Shown here: one piece after another, positions 16,780 through 24,856 of the stretch | How positions within the stretch are numbered: position 1 is the first letter of the stretch | Layout of the letters: each line of letters starts with the position of its first letter | From: Allgaiera indica | GTDB taxonomy: Bacteria; Pseudomonadota; Alphaproteobacteria; Rhodobacterales; Rhodobacteraceae | Direction of reading: 5' to 3' | Length of the DNA stretch: 64,000 nucleotides | Assembly: GCF_900106675.1 (NCBI RefSeq) | Contig: NZ_FNOB01000006.1 | Span: 153,967 to 217,966, forward strand | Position numbers and translations under genes: made by a program | Notes under the pieces: model-generated | What the model was told of the DNA's origin: nothing | The model's input: the letters and a program-made list of their open reading frames with translations, nothing else | Database searches by the model: none

Positions 16780-19145
16780 CGGAAGTGCCACTGAACACCC
16801 CCGACACGACACCCGTTCCCGATCGCGACATGATCGCGACCTACGTCCAGGCGGTGTTCGGCTATTGCGAGCATCTGGTGCCGGTGCGGGCGCTGGCCGA
16901 GAAGGGCGCGGCGGACGCGCCCCCGCACACGCCGTTCCTGCCCGCCGACGACACGCTCGCCGAGATGCTCGCGCGCCAGGCGGATTGGGCGGCGCGCGCC
17001 GGCATGGCGCTTTTCGTGGTGCCGGGCACGGTCGAGAAACCCGGCGATGCCCGCGCGGAGCACATTCTGCAGACGCAGGTCGTGCTGGTCGATCTCGACC
17101 ATGGCGACATCGCGGCGAAACGCGCCCATCTGGAATGCCATGTGGGACGGCCCACGCTGGTCGTCGCCTCGGGCGGTGTGACAACCGAGGGTCAGCGCAA
17201 GCTGCATCTCTACTGGCGCCTGACCGAGCCGGCGGAAGGCGAGGACATCGCGCGCGTGTGCCGGCTGCGGCAGACGATTGCCGCGAAGGTCGGCGGCGAT
17301 CCGGCTTTCAAATCCGCCCATCAGCCGATCCGGGTCGCGGGCAGCATCCATGCCAAGGGCGGCAGTCGGCGGCTCGTCGAGATCATCGATCACGCCGAGA
17401 TCGATCACGACCTTGGCGAACTCACCGAGTCCATCCTGGCGATGCCGCCGATGGAGGGGCTCTCGGATGACACGCTCGATTTCAACGGTGCAGGCCGCGG
17501 GGGCGACTCGGTTCCGGAACTGTTCGGGCGCCCCGTTCGCGAAGGCGGCGTCGACGGCACGACCCGCTTCGATGCGCTCTCTCGCGTCATCGGCTACTGG
17601 ATCCGTCGCTGCCGCGAAGGGCATGTCACACCGGGCGAGGCCTGGGACGAGATCAAGGCCTACAATCTCGCCCGCATCGATCCGCCCTGGCCGGAGGACA
17701 GGCTGAAACGGGAAGCCGAGCGTTTGTGGCAGCGAGATCTCGAACGCAACGGGGCCTTCGACGACGATCTTCCCGAAGGCGCCGATGGCGGCGGCGGAGA
17801 CAATGACGGCCCGACACCCGTGCGTTTCAGCGAGGACGCGCTGGCGGCGCGCTTTGCCGAGCGGCACGCCTATCGCTGGCGCTACGTGGCCGGATGGGGA
17901 CAGTGGCTCACCTGGACCGGGGCGGTCTGGCGGCGCGAGGACACGCTGCAGGCCTTCGATCTTGCGCGCCAGGTCTGCCGCGAGGCGGCGGTGCGCGCGC
18001 CGTCTGCGCGTGTTCGCACCAAGCTGTCCACGGCCGCAACTGTGGCCGCCGTCGAGCGGCTCGCCCGCAGCGATCGCAGGCATGCCAGCACGACCGAGAT
18101 CTGGGACCGCGACCCCTGGCTTCTGAACACCGGCGATGGCGTGATCGACCTTCGCACCGGCGCGCTATCCGCCCACGATCCGCAGCTCTTCATGACCAAG
18201 GTCGCGGGGGCCTCCTGCAAGGGCGCCTGTCCGACATGGGAGGCGTTCCTTCATACAGTCACGGGCGGTGACGCAGAGCTTCAGGCCTATCTGCGCCGGA
18301 TGGCCGGTTACTGCCTGACCGGCGTGACCACCGAGCATGCGCTCTTCTTCCTCTACGGCACCGGCGCCAACGGCAAGTCGGTCTTTGCCAACACGCTGAC
18401 CGCGATCATGGGCGACTACGCCACCGTCGCGGCCATGGACATGTTCATGGCCACCCATGGCGACAGGCATCCGACCGACATGGCGGGGCTCCGCGGCGCG
18501 CGGATCGTGACCTCCATCGAAACCGAACAGGGAAGCCGCTGGGCCGAGAGCAAGCTCAAGGCCCTCACCGGCGGCGACAAGATCACCGCCCGCTTCATGC
18601 GGCAGGACTTCTTCGAGTTCATCCCGCAGTTCAAGCTGCTGATCGTCGGCAACCACAAGCCGTCCATCCGCAACGTGGACGAGGCAATGCGGCGACGGCT
18701 GCACATGGTGCCCTTCACGGTCACCATCCCGCCCGCCAGACGCGACCGACGCCTGTCCGACCGGCTTCTGGCCGAGCGTGACGGCATCCTCGCTTGGGCG
18801 CTCCGGGGCTGCCTCGAGTGGCAGGAGACCGGACTGCGCCCGCCCGAGGCCGTGATGGCGGCGACCGAGGACTACTTCGAGGCCGAGGACGCGCTCGGGC
18901 GGTGGATCGAAGAACGTTGCGTGACGGGCCCGTCCTACTGGAGCGGGTCAAGCGCGCTCTTTGCAAGCTGGAAAAGCTGGGCCGAGGCGAACGGAGAATA
19001 CGCCGGTTCGATGAAGCGTTTCTCCGAAACCCTGACCAACCGCGGCTTCGAGAAACAGAACACCCGCAGCGCTCGGGGCTTTCGTGGACTGGCTCTGCGG
19101 GACAGCGATGATGACCTATTCGGGGGAGAAGAAAAATGTCAGTAA
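16776..19145 (+). CDS. Phage primase-helicase (AEP-type primase plus SF3 helicase)
   Basis: A 789-residue replication protein. The N-terminal part has RepB/AEP primase traits (VVLVDLDHGD and RKLHLYWRLTEP, about residues 104-150). A D5_N-type region and a superfamily 3 helicase follow: Walker A LYGTGANGKSVFANTLTAI (about 527), Walker B-like ARIVTSIETEQGSRW, and sensor FKLLIVGNHKPSIR. The start at 16776 overlaps the nuclease stop (ATGA); longer in-frame sequence upstream is not conserved. It should prime and unwind phage DNA at an origin nearby, which I could not locate. Confidence 0.9.
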   Translation: MTEVPLNTPDTTPVPDRDMIATYVQAVFGYCEHLVPVRALAEKGAADAPPHTPFLPADDTLAEMLARQADWAARAGMALFVVPGTVEKPGDARAEHILQTQVVLVDLDHGDIAAKRAHLECHVGRPTLVVASGGVTTEGQRKLHLYWRLTEPAEGEDIARVCRLRQTIAAKVGGDPAFKSAHQPIRVAGSIHAKGGSRRLVEIIDHAEIDHDLGELTESILAMPPMEGLSDDTLDFNGAGRGGDSVPELFGRPVREGGVDGTTRFDALSRVIGYWIRRCREGHVTPGEAWDEIKAYNLARIDPPWPEDRLKREAERLWQRDLERNGAFDDDLPEGADGGGGDNDGPTPVRFSEDALAARFAERHAYRWRYVAGWGQWLTWTGAVWRREDTLQAFDLARQVCREAAVRAPSARVRTKLSTAATVAAVERLARSDRRHASTTEIWDRDPWLLNTGDGVIDLRTGALSAHDPQLFMTKVAGASCKGACPTWEAFLHTVTGGDAELQAYLRRMAGYCLTGVTTEHALFFLYGTGANGKSVFANTLTAIMGDYATVAAMDMFMATHGDRHPTDMAGLRGARIVTSIETEQGSRWAESKLKALTGGDKITARFMRQDFFEFIPQFKLLIVGNHKPSIRNVDEAMRRRLHMVPFTVTIPPARRDRRLSDRLLAERDGILAWALRGCLEWQETGLRPPEAVMAATEDYFEAEDALGRWIEERCVTGPSYWSGSSALFASWKSWAEANGEYAGSMKRFSETLTNRGFEKQNTRSARGFRGLALRDSDDDLFGGEEKCQ

Positions 19146-19759
19146 AATCAATGGGTGCGACGGGTGTGACGGGTCATGACCATATAACCGTCACGCGTGC
19201 GCACACGCGCGCCCGTGAGAGGTTTACCGAACAACCCGTCACATCCGTCACACCCGCCACCGAAGCGAAGGCCACGGACGGCGACGTTCTCCCCGATACG
19301 GTGCTCGCGCTCGATCTCGGAACCACGACCGGCTGGGCGTTGCGCGGGCATGACGATCTTATCGCCACCGGCACGGTCTGCTTCAGACCGAGGCGGTTCG
19401 ATGGTGGTGGCATGCGGTATCTGCGCTTCACCAACTGGCTGAGCGAGATCGACCGGATGTCGGGGCCCATCTCCGCCATCTGGTTCGAGGAGGTGCGCAG
19501 ACACGCGGGCACCGACGCGGCACATGTATACGGCGGCCTCATGGCCACGCTGACCGCATGGGCCGAGCTGCGTGGCGTGCCTTACGAGGGCGTGCCTGTT
19601 GGAACGATCAAGCGTCACGCGACCGGCAAGGGCAATGCGGCGAAGCAGGCGATGATCGCGGCGGTTCGGGCCCGGGGCTTCAGCCCCGCCGACGACAACG
19701 AGGCCGATGCCATCGCGCTGCTTCTCTGGGCCATCGAGACGAAGGGAGGCATGGCATGA
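19136..19759 (+). CDS. RuvC-like Holliday junction resolvase
   Basis: A 207-residue protein. After about 50 disordered, Thr-rich residues comes an RNase H-fold nuclease with acidic sites: TVLALDLGTTTGWALRG (Asp about 55), AIWFEEVRRHAGTDAAH (Glu about 121) and DDNEADAIALLLWAI (Asp/Asp near the C-terminus). This is the RuvC pattern of phage junction resolvases, used to debranch replicating DNA before packaging. It overlaps the primase-helicase gene by 10 bp and the next gene by 4. Confidence 0.82.
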   Translation: MSVKSMGATGVTGHDHITVTRAHTRARERFTEQPVTSVTPATEAKATDGDVLPDTVLALDLGTTTGWALRGHDDLIATGTVCFRPRRFDGGGMRYLRFTNWLSEIDRMSGPISAIWFEEVRRHAGTDAAHVYGGLMATLTAWAELRGVPYEGVPVGTIKRHATGKGNAAKQAMIAAVRARGFSPADDNEADAIALLLWAIETKGGMA

Positions 19760-20013
19760 TCCGTCCCGCGATCCTCGAGGAAGCCGCCCATGTGCTCGAA
19801 GCCCGTGCCGAGACCTATGGGCCGGCGACGGATGCCCTGCGCGCCATCGCGGCGCGCTGGTCCCTCACGCTGGGCGTGCCCATCAGCCCCGCGCAGGTGG
19901 CGCTCTGCATGATCGACCTGAAACTGGCGCGGCTTGCGCACGACCCCGCGCATCGCGACAGCCTCGTGGACGTGATCGGCTACGCGGCGCTGATGTCGGA
20001 GGCGGGAGGATGA
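19756..20013 (+). CDS. DUF6378-like small phage protein
   Basis: An 85-residue helical protein: MIRPAILEEAAHVLEARAET ... VPISPAQVALCMIDLKLARLAHDP ... SLVDVIGYAALMSEA. It matches the general pattern of short phage proteins annotated DUF6378, often near replication genes, whose role is unknown. The start at 19756 overlaps the RuvC-like stop, and its stop overlaps the next start, keeping it within the coupled operon. Confidence 0.65.
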   Translation: MIRPAILEEAAHVLEARAETYGPATDALRAIAARWSLTLGVPISPAQVALCMIDLKLARLAHDPAHRDSLVDVIGYAALMSEAGG

Positions 20014-20219
20014 AGGCGATGCGCTTCACCCCGCCGGGCTATGGCGGTCGGCGACGCGATCCCGATGAGGTCAAGCGCGACGGCTGGCGGGAACAGGGAA
20101 TTTTAGCGGTGTCCGTCGACGACGACAGGCTGACCTGGCCCGAGCGGGAACTGGTGCGCCAGCTGGGCGAACGCCTCTACGGGCCGCGCCCCGCCGATGA
20201 CGGAGAGCGTCATGGATAG
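20010..20219 (+). CDS. Small basic phage protein, hypothetical
   Basis: A 69-residue, strongly charged protein (RRRDPDEVKRDGWREQGILA ... TWPERELVRQLGERLYG). No family recognised. ATG overlaps the preceding stop (ATGA), and the following gene starts inside its last three codons, so it is certainly read in this operon. The short amphipathic helix at the C-terminus may mediate protein contact. Confidence 0.55.
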   Translation: MKAMRFTPPGYGGRRRDPDEVKRDGWREQGILAVSVDDDRLTWPERELVRQLGERLYGPRPADDGERHG

Positions 20220-20652
20220 GTGGACCCCGTCCCTCGTCGAGGCCCGGCTTTCCGAGGCGGCATTCGTGCTCAAACGGCTCCCCGAGCCACGACTTCGGGG
20301 GTATTTCAGCACATGGCCCGAGATCATCCACTCCTTCGCCGACCAGGTGGGCCAGGAGCCGAAACGGATGCGCGTACTGCCCTCGCCGCAGGCGATCAGC
20401 CGGATGGAGGAGACGCTGACCTGGACTGCCGGTCTCGACCCGGTCGACGGAAAGATCGTCTGGCTTCGCGCTTACGGCTATCGCTGGCGCGAGGTCTGCC
20501 GCGCGGTCGGTCTTCAGCGTGCCTCTGCCCATCATCATTGGGTCTATTCCTTGTGTCTGATCGCGCACCGGCTGAACAACCGCCGCCTCAACCCGCGGCT
20601 TTCCATGCAGCAGGTGATCGACCTCGCGCGCGCCGACGACCCGGCGCTGTGA
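20212..20652 (+). CDS. DUF6362-like HTH protein
   Basis: A 146-residue protein with a C-terminal helix-turn-helix (AYGYRWREVCRAVGLQRASAHHHW, about residues 83-106) like that of sigma region 4, preceded by EETLTWTAGLDPVDGKIVWLR. Phage proteins of this type are labelled DUF6362 and probably act as late transcriptional regulators; that role is inference. I prefer the ATG at 20212, with GGAG seven bases upstream and an 8-bp overlap with the preceding gene, over the in-frame ATG at 20197. Confidence 0.65.
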   Translation: MDRWTPSLVEARLSEAAFVLKRLPEPRLRGYFSTWPEIIHSFADQVGQEPKRMRVLPSPQAISRMEETLTWTAGLDPVDGKIVWLRAYGYRWREVCRAVGLQRASAHHHWVYSLCLIAHRLNNRRLNPRLSMQQVIDLARADDPAL

Positions 20653-20994
20653 GCGTTCCGAAGCCGGATGAATTTTTTTCCAGACACTTTCGCGATCATG
20701 CCGGTATGTGAGGGGTAAGTTCAATCGGTGCGTCGGAAGGTCACCCAGCCAAGGCCACGGTTCCTTCCTGGCTGAATACGTATGCTGGCGGGCTTGGCGC
20801 GCAATATCGCCAGCGACAGGGCCGGATTTTTGGGAAGCCACCCGGAATCCGGATCCATGAAAACCCCACGCAAACCCAATAAACACTGGCCTTCTGGCCG
20901 GATACCCCGGACGCCGCTGGACCCCGCGAGGAGTCCAGCGCGGCATCCGGAATCCACTCCGCCGGAATCCACCACCACTCACGGAACACCGCCC
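20653..20994 (+). promoter_or_regulatory. Gene-free leader before methylase genes
   Basis: This 342-bp stretch shows several signals but no gene. The 13-mer CCGGTATGTGAGG (20701-20713) repeats one in the divergent control region at 15708. A T-run (20673-20679) lies just upstream of it. Close to the methylase start there is a strong inverted repeat, GCTGGAC and GTCCAGC, around a 10-nt loop, extendable on both sides. GGAATCC occurs three times as short direct repeats. The open frame that runs through it from 20782 lacks conserved sequence before the ATG at 20995. Confidence 0.45.
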
Positions 20995-22344
20995 ATGACG
21001 CTGAGCTTCGCCCCCGAGCGGATCGAAACCTGGCCGCTGGCCAAGCTCCAGCCCTACGCGAAGAACGCGAAGGTGCATGGGGCCGACCAGGTGGCGAAGA
21101 TCGCCGCCAGCATGGCCGAGTTCGGCTGGACCGTGCCCTGCCTCGTCGGCGATGACGGCGAGCTGATCGCCGGACACGGCCGCGTTCTGGCCGCAACGCA
21201 GCTCGGGCTGACCGAGGCACCGGTGATCGTGCTCGGGCACCTGACCGAGGCGCAGCGGCGGGCCTATCGTCTGGCCGACAACAAGCTGACGGAGCTTGCC
21301 GACTGGAACGAAGCCGTTCTTTCGGCAGAACTGAATGACCTGCTGGCCGAGGACTTTGACCTGTCGCCGGTCGGCTTCTCCGACGGCGAACTCGACAAGC
21401 TGCTGGCCTTCGTGCCGGAGGGGGACGGTGAAACAGAAGATGGCGCCGGCGGCTCCGTGCCGCCGGTGACCATCCCGGAGCCGCCGCGCAACCCGGTGTC
21501 GCGGACGGGCGATCTGTGGATCCTTGGCGATCACCGGCTGCTCTGCGGCGACAGCACGAACCACGACGACGTGCGCCGTCTGATGAACGGCGAGCGCGCG
21601 GTGCTGTTCGCGACCGATCCGCCGTATCTCGTCGACTACGACGGGTCCAACCATCCGACCCGGAACAAGGACTGGTCCGCCTCCTATGGCACGACCTGGG
21701 ATGACAGCTCGCAGGGCGCGGAGCTCTACGACGGCTTCATTGCCGCCGCCGTTGCGGAAGCGATCACCGAGGATGCCGCGTGGTATTGCTGGCACGCCTC
21801 CCGCCGCCAGGCGATGCTGGAAGCCTGCTGGGAGAAGGCGGGCGCCTTCGTGCATCAGCAGATCATCTGGGTGAAGGATCGCGGCGTCCTGACCCGGTCG
21901 CATTATCTTTGGAAGCACGAGCCCTGCTTCATGGGCTGGCGCCGCCCGAACCGCCCGCCGAAGGTGGCAGAGGAAACGCTGCCCTCGACCTGGGAGATGC
22001 CGTCCTTCGCCAAGGACGAGCGGCCCGACCATCCGACGCCGAAACCGCTCGACGCCTTCGGGATCCCGATGCGCCAGCACGTCGCCCGTGGCGGGCTTTG
22101 CTACGAGCCGTTCTCCGGCTCGGGCTCGCAGATCATGGCGGGCGAAGCCAACGGTCGCCGCGTCTACGCCATGGAGATCAGCCCAGCCTACGTCGATGTC
22201 GCCGTGGAGCGCTGGCAGGCGGAGACTGGCAAGGACGCGATCCTCGATGACGACGGTCGAACTTTTTCGCAGGTGAGGGCCGAGCGGCTGAAAAACACAC
22301 AAGGTGCAGATACCGCCCAATCCGAACAGAAGGCCGCAGCCTGA
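20995..22344 (+). CDS. ParB-domain DNA adenine/cytosine-N4 methyltransferase
   Basis: A 449-residue fusion. Residues 1-130 form a ParB/sulfiredoxin-like domain (LQPYAKNAKVHGADQVAKIA ... ELIAGHGRVLAATQLG). The rest is a beta-class amino-methyltransferase with catalytic motif IV FATDPPYLVDYDG at about 205 before SAM motif I YEPFSGSGSQIMAGE at about 367. Such enzymes protect phage DNA from host restriction. ATG 20995 (MTLSFAPERIETW) is where family similarity begins. A cytosine methylase gene follows within a few bases, so the phage carries at least two modification specificities. Confidence 0.88.
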   Translation: MTLSFAPERIETWPLAKLQPYAKNAKVHGADQVAKIAASMAEFGWTVPCLVGDDGELIAGHGRVLAATQLGLTEAPVIVLGHLTEAQRRAYRLADNKLTELADWNEAVLSAELNDLLAEDFDLSPVGFSDGELDKLLAFVPEGDGETEDGAGGSVPPVTIPEPPRNPVSRTGDLWILGDHRLLCGDSTNHDDVRRLMNGERAVLFATDPPYLVDYDGSNHPTRNKDWSASYGTTWDDSSQGAELYDGFIAAAVAEAITEDAAWYCWHASRRQAMLEACWEKAGAFVHQQIIWVKDRGVLTRSHYLWKHEPCFMGWRRPNRPPKVAEETLPSTWEMPSFAKDERPDHPTPKPLDAFGIPMRQHVARGGLCYEPFSGSGSQIMAGEANGRRVYAMEISPAYVDVAVERWQAETGKDAILDDDGRTFSQVRAERLKNTQGADTAQSEQKAAA

Positions 22345-22348
22345 GGCG

Positions 22349-23335
22349 ATGCATGACCTGGCTCTACCTTCCCCCGGCCTGTCTGCCGGAGCTGGAGACC
22401 TGTTCGGCCTCTCGCTCTGCTCCGGCGCAGGCGGGCTCGACCTCGGGCTCGCCATCGCCTTGCCCGAATATCGAACTGTGGGCCATGTCGAACGGGAAAC
22501 CTACGCCGCGGCCATTCTCGTGGCCCGGATGGAAGAGGCGGCCTTGGATCCGGCGCCTGTCTGGGACGACGTTGCCAGCTTCGACGGCCGCCCTTGGCGC
22601 GGTGCGGTGGACATCGTCACTGCGGGCTATCCGTGTCAGCCATTCAGCGTGGCGGGCAAACGCCGGGGTGTCGACGACCCCCGCCACCTCTGGCCGCATG
22701 TCGCCCGCATCGTCGGCGAGGTCCAGCCGCCCTTCGTCTTCCTCGAGAACGTCGCCCATCATCTCCGCCTCGGCTTTCCCGAAGTCGCCGGAGGATTGGT
22801 CGACATGGGCTACAGACTTGCGGCGGGCCTCTTCACGGCGGCGGAAGTCAGGGCGCCGCACAAGCGCGAGCGGCTCTTCATCCTCGCCATCCGCGAGGGA
22901 GACCACCTGGCCGACCCCGCGCGCTTGCTCCGGGACCCGCTCGAGCGGTGGGAACCGGACGGAGATGCTCGCCCGTTGGCCGACGCCGATGGCGAGCGAC
23001 GGCCACAAGCCGAGCGCGGGCAAGCGGAAGCCGGCCGATCTGACGAATGCCAGCCGCATGTGGATGACGCCGACAGCGCGGGATCACAAGGACGGGGCGA
23101 CGACATTGGCGAACACGCCGGTGAACGGCCTGCTTGGCCGCCAGGTCCTGGTGACGCCGACGGCTGGCGGGAGTACCTGCGACACGCCCCGGACGCTGAA
23201 CCCAGCGTTCGTCGAGGCGCTGATGGGCTGGCCCACCGGGTGGACCGGCTTCGCCTCTGCGGCAACGGAGTGGTCCCGCTGGTTGCCGCGCATGCGGTCA
23301 GAACTCTCGCGGCTCAACTGCTGGCCGATGGATGA
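22349..23335 (+). CDS. dcm: DNA (cytosine-5) methyltransferase
   Basis: A 328-residue C5-cytosine methylase of phage type. SAM motif I is LSLCSGAGGLDLGLAIAL, motif IV is AGYPCQPFSVAGKRRGVDD with the catalytic Cys, motif VI is FVFLENVAHHL, and motif X is RLRLCGNGVVPLVAAHAV near the C-terminus. Start is ATG 22349, four bases after the preceding stop; a GTG at 22304 is an alternative. The last 370 bp are unusual. The overlapping +1 frame, open to 23348, reads like the C-terminus of a second methylase lineage, with GC-rich third positions, and ends in ATGA coupling to the next gene. Either frame may therefore be the real C-terminus. Confidence 0.8.
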   Translation: MHDLALPSPGLSAGAGDLFGLSLCSGAGGLDLGLAIALPEYRTVGHVERETYAAAILVARMEEAALDPAPVWDDVASFDGRPWRGAVDIVTAGYPCQPFSVAGKRRGVDDPRHLWPHVARIVGEVQPPFVFLENVAHHLRLGFPEVAGGLVDMGYRLAAGLFTAAEVRAPHKRERLFILAIREGDHLADPARLLRDPLERWEPDGDARPLADADGERRPQAERGQAEAGRSDECQPHVDDADSAGSQGRGDDIGEHAGERPAWPPGPGDADGWREYLRHAPDAEPSVRRGADGLAHRVDRLRLCGNGVVPLVAAHAVRTLAAQLLADG

Positions 23336-23348
23336 GAGTGAGGCATGA
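22975..23348 (+). other. Alternative overlapping frame in cytosine methylase 3' end
   Basis: In the frame ending at 23348 the protein reads RWPTPMASDGHKPSAGKRK, then MWMTPTARDHKDG, NTPVNGLLGRQVL and LNPAFVEALMGWPTGWTGF with SAATEWSRW. These segments resemble C-termini of other phage cytosine methylases. By hand count about 16 of roughly 124 codons end in A/T here, against about 43 in the dcm frame over the same bases. The stop overlaps the next gene's ATG (ATGA), as elsewhere in this operon. It may be a shifted C-terminus or a truly dual-coded region. Confidence 0.5.
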
Positions 23349-23569
23349 AGCAGTCGCGGCTCATGTCGATGGTCGAGGCGGCCACGAACGTTGTTGTCGG
23401 CTACGTTCTGGCCATCGCCACGCAGATCGTCGTGTTCCCGTGGTTCGGGATCGAGACCGGTCTCGCGGAGCATCTGACCATCGGCCTCGCTTTCGTCGGC
23501 GTCTCGCTGGTGCGGTCCTTCGCCCTGCGCCGGCTGTTCGAGGCGCTGCGGATGCGCGGGACGAAATAG
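23345..23569 (+). CDS. DUF7220-like small membrane protein
   Basis: A 74-residue protein with two hydrophobic helices (AATNVVVGYVLAIATQIVVF, about residues 12-31, and LTIGLAFVGVSLVRSFALRR, about 44-63). The last basic residues FEALRMRGTK should face the cytoplasm. Short phage membrane proteins of this kind are common near the end of early operons, and their role is unknown. The ATG overlaps the end of the alternative methylase frame (ATGA). A GC-rich hairpin follows the stop. Confidence 0.65.
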   Translation: MKQSRLMSMVEAATNVVVGYVLAIATQIVVFPWFGIETGLAEHLTIGLAFVGVSLVRSFALRRLFEALRMRGTK

Positions 23570-23572
23570 GCA

Positions 23573-23595
23573 CCGCCGCCCGTTTGGGGCGGCGG
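23573..23595. terminator. GC-rich hairpin between convergent operons
   Basis: CCGCCGCCC (23573-23581) and GGGCGGCGG (23587-23595) form a perfect 9-bp stem with a 5-nt loop. It lies 3 bp after the rightward early operon and 25 bp after the end of the leftward gene at 23621. There is no T-run on either side, but the position between convergent genes supports a bidirectional terminator. Confidence 0.55.
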
Positions 23596-23620
23596 CTACA
23601 GAATTCTGGCGGACCGGGTG

Positions 23621-24145
23621 TCAATCGCTGGCGATGCGATAGACCCGCCCGCGCCCCTCGACCTTCTCAGAGGTGATCGTCATGCCCAGCTTCTTCTTTA
23701 GGGCGCCGGACATGGCGCCTCTCACTGTGTGAGCCTGCCATCCGGTGGCTTCGACGATCTCGTCGATGGTTGCACCGACGTCGTCGCGAAGCATTTCAAT
23801 CATCCGCGCCTGCTTCGTGCCGGTGCGCGGTTTGCGAGTCTTGGGCGCGGGCTTGGTGTCCGGTTGCTCCGGCTCGATGCCGATGGCCGCGAGGCCCGCA
23901 TCGGTGACGTGCAGGAGGATGGCACAACCATCCTCATCGTTGCGCCAGATGCGGTTCAGGGCGGGATCGGCCTTCGCGAGTTGATCCGTCACGGTTTCGG
24001 CGATCAGCCCGCGCTTCATGAGCGCGCCGATCACTTTCTGCGCGGCGCCTCCGCGCAAGCTGCCGGGGAGAGGCAGGACATTGCGATCGTCACGCTGCGC
24101 GGCGGCGCCGAGGATGATTGCTTGCGTGTCGGATAGCTTGGTCAT
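23621..24145 (-). CDS. DUF3489-like protein with winged helix
   Basis: A 174-residue protein. The first half (MTKLSDTQAIILGAAAQRDD ... VIGALMKRGLIAE) and the second half (GTKQARMIEMLRDDVGATID ... TGWQAHTVRGAMSGALKKKLGM) each look like a winged-helix unit; the second matches DUF3489. They are joined by a Lys/Pro-rich linker. A DNA-binding regulator is likely, target unknown. The ATG at 24145 starts the conserved MTKLSDTQ segment; the frame is open further upstream without homology. Confidence 0.7.
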   Translation of the reverse strand: MTKLSDTQAIILGAAAQRDDRNVLPLPGSLRGGAAQKVIGALMKRGLIAETVTDQLAKADPALNRIWRNDEDGCAILLHVTDAGLAAIGIEPEQPDTKPAPKTRKPRTGTKQARMIEMLRDDVGATIDEIVEATGWQAHTVRGAMSGALKKKLGMTITSEKVEGRGRVYRIASD

Positions 24146-24282
24146 CTGGGGTCTCCGTGTTCGGGGCCGCGACCGTCGCGACCCTCCTACGACCCGTTCG
24201 CCCGACTTACGCGGCCCCACTGGGGCCACGGTTCGGGCTCACCGCGCAGGGCGCGCGGCGGGAGTTCCGGCTGCGCCGGAGA

Positions 24283-24552
24283 TCACTCGGCGTATTCGCC
24301 TTCGCCGAACAGGAAGTCGGTGATTTCCCTGAGGTCGCTGGCGACATGGTCGAGCGACCCGATGGCTCCCCAGTTGACCGCATCGGGGTCGAACCCGAAG
24401 TGGTCGTCGCTGAGTGCCTGCATCCGGGCGAGCATTTCGTCGATCTCGGCCTTCTTTCCGATGAAGGCGGCGAGGGCAGCCTCTTGGTTCTTCCGCGCCT
24501 TCTCGGCCCGGAGTTCATGGCGGGGCGTGGGTTGCGGGTTGAGGCGGGTCAT
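24283..24552 (-). CDS. Small acidic phage protein, hypothetical
   Basis: An 89-residue helical protein (LRAEKARKNQEAALAAFIGK ... FDPDAVNWGAIGSLDHVASD ... EITDFLFGEGEYAE). No family name known to me. GAGGAG eight bases before the ATG at 24552 favours this start over an ATG 15 bp upstream. It is the middle gene of a three-gene leftward operon that lies between the early and late rightward operons. Confidence 0.6.
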   Translation of the reverse strand: MTRLNPQPTPRHELRAEKARKNQEAALAAFIGKKAEIDEMLARMQALSDDHFGFDPDAVNWGAIGSLDHVASDLREITDFLFGEGEYAE

Positions 24553-24563
24553 TCGTGTTCTCC

Positions 24564-24746
24564 TCACTTTGTCCGCTCGATCATGGCGAGGATGGCGCAG
24601 GCCATGCCGCCGAGAAACTCGCCGCGGCGGAAGACGATCTCGTCGATCTCGCTGGCGCGGTCGATGGTGGGGTCAACCGCGAGGTCGTCGGCCATGTGCG
24701 GCAGCAGGTGGCGGGCTTCGGTGTTGTAGCGTTCGGCGAGGGTCAT
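24564..24746 (-). CDS. Small phage protein, hypothetical
   Basis: A 60-residue protein (MTLAERYNTEARHLLPHMAD ... DEIVFRRGEFLGGMACAILA). Its overall layout is a single helix-rich domain with a hydrophobic C-terminal helix. GGAG precedes the ATG. It is the first gene of the short leftward operon, divergent from the terminase genes. Function unknown. Confidence 0.6.
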   Translation of the reverse strand: MTLAERYNTEARHLLPHMADDLAVDPTIDRASEIDEIVFRRGEFLGGMACAILAMIERTK

Positions 24747-24856
24747 GGCGGGCTCCGTAGCTGAGTTGCATCGTCCTTGTGATGACACGTTCGCTCTGGT
24801 CGGGAGGCTTATCAACACCATAAGCACATGATTTTGAAAGATAATCGGAGCGCGCC
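24747..24856. promoter_or_regulatory. Divergent promoter region before late operon
   Basis: A 110-bp AT-richer spacer between leftward and rightward phage genes. It includes an inverted repeat CTTAT-N7-ATAAG (24808-24824) and a -10-like GATAAT at 24839-24844, close to the small-terminase start. The late operon (24857-46153) presumably begins here. No clear -35 could be matched. Confidence 0.45.
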
